From the NCBI GenBank assembly GCA_026785985.1, contig JAJAYX010000043.1, forward strand, positions 1 to 8,523: 8,523 nt of DNA. The letters run 5' to 3'. The notes under the pieces are model-generated. The model searched no databases. It was given only the letters and a program-made list of their open reading frames with translations, and was not told where the DNA came from. The DNA is from Rudanella sp. Lineage in GTDB: Bacteria; Bacteroidota; Bacteroidia; Cytophagales; Spirosomataceae. This document shows, piece after piece, positions 6,201 through 8,523 of the stretch; position 1 is the first letter of the stretch, and every line of letters starts with the position of its first letter. Made by a program: the position numbers and the translations under genes.

Positions 6201-6569
6201 AATGTTGATAGTTGAGGGAGCAGCACTGTCGTGTAGCTGCAATCGAAATACTACGAGTCATTATCGTGCCAATCTGCACTGGACCCTACCGCAAAGTCTG
6301 TTTATGGGCTGATTAGGTGGTTTTTAGGGCCATATTTCAGAACATTCTATAGATTGCCCCCGAATTTTAAAGTGGATCTTAATGCGGATTAGGTTCTACA
6401 CTTCAGGGTAGAGATGACACATAAAATCTTCTTTTTGTTCGGTAACTTTACCAAGCCATTCAAGTGTAACCGCCTGGTCGAGATCATTGGTGCCTTGAAA
6501 ACATACTGGCTCGAAACTGCAAGACTTCCTCAGTAAACCACTACCTTCTCCGCTATCCATTCTTTTGCT
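6201..6569. other. Divergent intergenic region between barrel gene and hybrid kinase gene
   Basis: This 369-bp stretch has no gene and should carry promoters for both divergent genes. No full TTTG/TAnnTTTG pair is found on either strand. A TTCTTTTG (6560-6567) lies too close to the kinase ATG to be its -7 box. GATTAGGT occurs twice (near 6311 and 6387), and a weak 5-bp inverted repeat GCAGC/GCTGC lies just before the barrel gene. No GG-N10-GC sigma-54 promoter was noticed. Confidence 0.45.
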
Positions 6570-8054
6570 ATGACTACGCAGGAAAAAGATTTACCAATCA
6601 GTATACCTAGACAGGAAAAAATCCGGGTGTTATTGGTCGAAGACGACGAAGACGATTATGTGCTGACCCGAACCCTGGTTTCGTCGCCGGAGAACGCCAC
6701 CATCCGGCTCGACTGGATCGACAATTATGCCGATGCCCTGAAAGCTATTCAGCGGGGAGAGTTCGACGTTTACCTGGTGGATTACCGGCTCGGCGAACAC
6801 ACGGGTATCGACCTCATTCAGGAAGCATTTCGGTTGGGAAGCAGTGCCCCCATGATCTTGCTGACGGGTCAGGACGATTTGGCTGTTGATTATTCGGCTC
6901 TTGAACTGGGTGCAGCCGATTACCTGGTAAAAGGCCGGATTGATCCGCAGTTGCTGGGCCGGAGCATCCGGTATGCCCTTCGACAAGCTGAGACGCTGAA
7001 CGAATTAGCCAAAAACGAGAATAAGTACCGCGCCCTTTTTGAACGGTCGATGGATGCCATTTTCGTGATGGATAACCAGATGGTTTTTCAGGATGCAAAC
7101 CCCTCCGTTGAGCAAATGCTTGGCTACAGCCGCGACGAACTGAAACACCTCAACGTAGCCCGGCTGTTCGCCAATGCCGATTCCCTGCGCGAGATCCGAT
7201 TCATGGTTCGTGAACATAATCAGTTGAAAGATTACGAAACAACCCTGGTGAGCAACAAGGGGCGAAAACGCACCTGTCTGGTTTCCATTTGGTCGGTGGA
7301 TGATACAAGTGGGAAACCAAACTGGTATCAGGGAATCATTCGGGATGTAACGGAACAGAAGCGTGCTCAACAGGATTTGATTGTGGCCGAAAAACTGTCG
7401 ATGACGGGCAAAATTGCCCGGAGTATCGCTCATGAAGTTCGCAATCCGCTCACCAATCTGAGTTTGGCCCTCGAACAATTGAAGGAAGAGCTGCCGGAAA
7501 ATGATGAGTGTACGGGCATTTTCACGGATATAATTCAGCGGAATGTGGAGCGGATCGGGCAGTTGATTACCGAAATGATAAATTCCTCTAAGCCGCGCGA
7601 TCTAGACCGTAAGCCACAGGATCTGACCGCCATTGTTCAGGATACCCTTCATTTGGTAACCGACCGCCTGAAGTTGAAGTCGATAAAGTTGACAACCAAT
7701 TTCTGCCCATCGCCCTGCATCGCTCTGCTCGACCAAGATCAAATAAAGACCGCGTTGCTCAACATTCTTATTAATGCCGTTGAGGCTATGGAACCTGGTG
7801 AAGGAGCCTTACACGTGGCCACTGTCCGCACCGACGACGATCAGGTATGCATAAAAGTGCAGGATAACGGAAGCGGCATATCCGAAGAAAACCGACAACG
7901 ATTATTCGACCCATTTTTTACTGCCAAAAGTGCAGGTATGGGACTGGGCCTGACCACTACGCAGAACATTATAAACAGTCATAAAGGCAACATTGAAGTG
8001 ATTTCCAAGCTGGGAGAAGGTACCACATTCTGTGTCTGCTTTCCGACGGCTTGA
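6570..8054 (+). CDS. Soluble hybrid histidine kinase, REC-PAS-HisKA-HATPase
   Basis: A 494-residue kinase without membrane helices, so a cytoplasmic sensor. Receiver, about 18-140: pocket E24/D25/D26, phosphoacceptor D71 (YLVDYRLGEHTG), T99 and K121. The Lys is followed by Gly instead of Pro (DYLVKG), a form seen in receivers placed before sensor domains. PAS domain, about 150-265, ending in the typical RDVTEQKRAQ. HisKA with phospho-His H288 in AHEVRNPLTNL, close to the NtrB/AtoS type. HATPase: N-box N398/N402 (LNILINAVEAM), G1 DNGSGI (432-437), F-box FDPFFTAK (446-453), G2 GMGLGL (456-461), G3 GEGTTF (482-487). All catalytic boxes are intact. The N-terminal receiver probably takes a signal from another kinase and steers this one. 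The NtrB-like core fits the sigma-54 activator 1 kb upstream as partner (inferred). The ATG at 6570 was chosen because the receiver begins about 18 residues later. Confidence 0.93.
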   Translation: MTTQEKDLPISIPRQEKIRVLLVEDDEDDYVLTRTLVSSPENATIRLDWIDNYADALKAIQRGEFDVYLVDYRLGEHTGIDLIQEAFRLGSSAPMILLTGQDDLAVDYSALELGAADYLVKGRIDPQLLGRSIRYALRQAETLNELAKNENKYRALFERSMDAIFVMDNQMVFQDANPSVEQMLGYSRDELKHLNVARLFANADSLREIRFMVREHNQLKDYETTLVSNKGRKRTCLVSIWSVDDTSGKPNWYQGIIRDVTEQKRAQQDLIVAEKLSMTGKIARSIAHEVRNPLTNLSLALEQLKEELPENDECTGIFTDIIQRNVERIGQLITEMINSSKPRDLDRKPQDLTAIVQDTLHLVTDRLKLKSIKLTTNFCPSPCIALLDQDQIKTALLNILINAVEAMEPGEGALHVATVRTDDDQVCIKVQDNGSGISEENRQRLFDPFFTAKSAGMGLGLTTTQNIINSHKGNIEVISKLGEGTTFCVCFPTA

Positions 8055-8120
8055 CAACGTATGATGAATATCATATATTTAGGTCTTGGCATTTATACTA
8101 AACGACTCTTTTTAATCTAC

Positions 8121-8148
8121 CAAAAACCAGTTGAAAGACTGGTTTTTG
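8121..8148 (+). terminator. Intrinsic terminator of the hybrid kinase gene
   Basis: An 11-bp perfect stem (CAAAAACCAGT at 8121-8131 with ACTGGTTTTTG at 8138-8148) closes a six-base loop and contains and precedes T-runs. It lies 67 bp after the kinase stop codon. The run of A on the left also allows weak action on the other strand. Confidence 0.85.
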
Positions 8149-8212
8149 CTTTTCGGGACTGTGGATTTTTTTGCCCACTACTCAACTTTTTTTTCTACAG
8201 CACAACACATGC

Positions 8213-8230
8213 TTACTTGTTAACAAGTAA
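8213..8230. promoter_or_regulatory. 18-bp perfect palindrome, likely operator
   Basis: TTACTTGTTAACAAGTAA is its own reverse complement over all 18 bases. It lies in AT-rich non-coding DNA, 64 bp past the kinase terminator and upstream of the rightward genes at the end of the window. Its size and symmetry fit a site for a dimeric repressor of TetR or MarR type. The regulator is not in the window. Confidence 0.5.
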
Positions 8231-8294
8231 TTCCGTAGATTAAATATTTCGTATTTTTTCTGTTTATAGTCTTTATACAAGCCATTTTTAAAGA

Positions 8295-8360
8295 ATGCGT
8301 TACTTCATCCATCGCCTTTCGTCTGTATTGGCATTATTATTTCTCTGCCTAGTACAGTAA
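8295..8360 (+). CDS. Possible 21-residue hydrophobic micropeptide
   Basis: ATG 8295 to TAA 8358-8360 encodes a positively charged start (MRYFIHRLSS) followed by an uninterrupted hydrophobic stretch (VLALLFLCLV). This is the layout of a signal peptide or of a one-helix membrane micropeptide. It ends 12 bp before the ATG of the next gene, so it could be a leader peptide or the first cistron. It could also be chance, since 21 codons is short. Confidence 0.3.
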   Translation: MRYFIHRLSSVLALLFLCLVQ

Positions 8361-8372
8361 ACACCAAAGACG

Positions 8373-8523
8373 ATGAACTGGAACGAAACTCACTTCCCTG
8401 CAGCTATGCGCTCACTTAGCCACAGCACCCGACAAAAAGCTATTGAGATAGCCAACCGGCTGGTAGCTCAGGGTGAATTAACCAAGCAGGAGGCAGTAAT
8501 GATGAGCATTGCCGAAGCGCGCC
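8373..8523 (+). CDS. Small conserved protein, 5' part (cut by window end)
   Basis: The frame is open from ATG 8373 to the window edge, giving 50 residues so far. The start MNWNETHFPAAMRSL, then RQKAIEIANRLVAQG and IAEAR, matches from memory a family of small proteins found in Bacteroidota and Firmicutes (starting MPW..YP.SM..L and continuing R.KAIEIANAL...G; Bacillus YdaT is similar). No function is established; these proteins tend to sit near stress genes. The family pattern and lack of stops make it a real gene despite being incomplete. The upstream palindrome and micropeptide ORF may belong to its control region. Confidence 0.7.
   Translation, partial: MNWNETHFPAAMRSLSHSTRQKAIEIANRLVAQGELTKQEAVMMSIAEAR

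Noticed and set aside
6560..6567. TTCTTTTG as the -7 box of the kinase gene
   Set aside because: It ends two bases before the ATG, so transcription would begin inside the coding region.
7005..7478. 157-codon minus-strand ORF opposite the kinase gene
   Set aside because: Antisense to the PAS and H-box coding region of a kinase with all its motifs intact; no family features of its own.
8061..8243. 60-codon plus-strand ORF after the kinase gene
   Set aside because: It reads straight through the kinase terminator hairpin and the 18-bp palindrome, has a low-complexity Phe-rich composition, and resembles no family.

Overview
The window looks like chromosomal DNA of a Bacteroidota bacterium, most likely of the Cytophagales (Spirosoma-like). 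This rests on protein style, not on a marker gene: an RND permease end of the Bacteroidota type, tandem YtxH proteins, a PorT-like outer-membrane barrel, a membrane-anchored EEP-fold hydrolase, Bacteroidota-like TAnnTTTG promoter boxes and no obvious Shine-Dalgarno sites before the starts.

Layout. 1-601 (+): the last part of an RND efflux permease, interrupted by an in-frame TAA at 44-46. A bidirectional terminator (613-639) separates it from two convergent YtxH-domain genes on the minus strand (683-1099 and 1145-1396). A plus-strand gene for a three-helix membrane protein with a complete EEP (endonuclease/exonuclease/phosphatase) catalytic set follows at 1703-2773. Then comes a roughly 650-bp AT-rich stretch without an intact gene, holding broken ORFs and short repeats.

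The centre of the window is a signalling cluster. It contains a stand-alone receiver (3474-3839), a full NtrC-type sigma-54 activator (4022-5506), a convergent outer-membrane barrel gene (5556-6200, minus) and a soluble REC-PAS-HisKA-HATPase hybrid kinase (6570-8054). The kinase has an NtrB-like H-box and no membrane segments. A plausible reading is that it phosphorylates the sigma-54 activator and perhaps the single receiver, while its own N-terminal receiver takes input from elsewhere. This pairing is inferred from gene position only. The spacer between the two response-regulator genes is rich in inverted repeats.

After the kinase terminator (8121-8148) lies an 18-bp perfect palindrome (8213-8230), a possible 21-codon hydrophobic peptide (8295-8360), and the start of a small conserved protein (from 8373) that runs off the window.

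The window shows no IS element, CRISPR array, tRNA, rRNA or phage gene. Nothing here proves a new system. The best leads are the nonsense codon in the permease, the three-receiver/one-kinase cluster with its structured spacer, and the palindrome plus micro-ORF at the right end.
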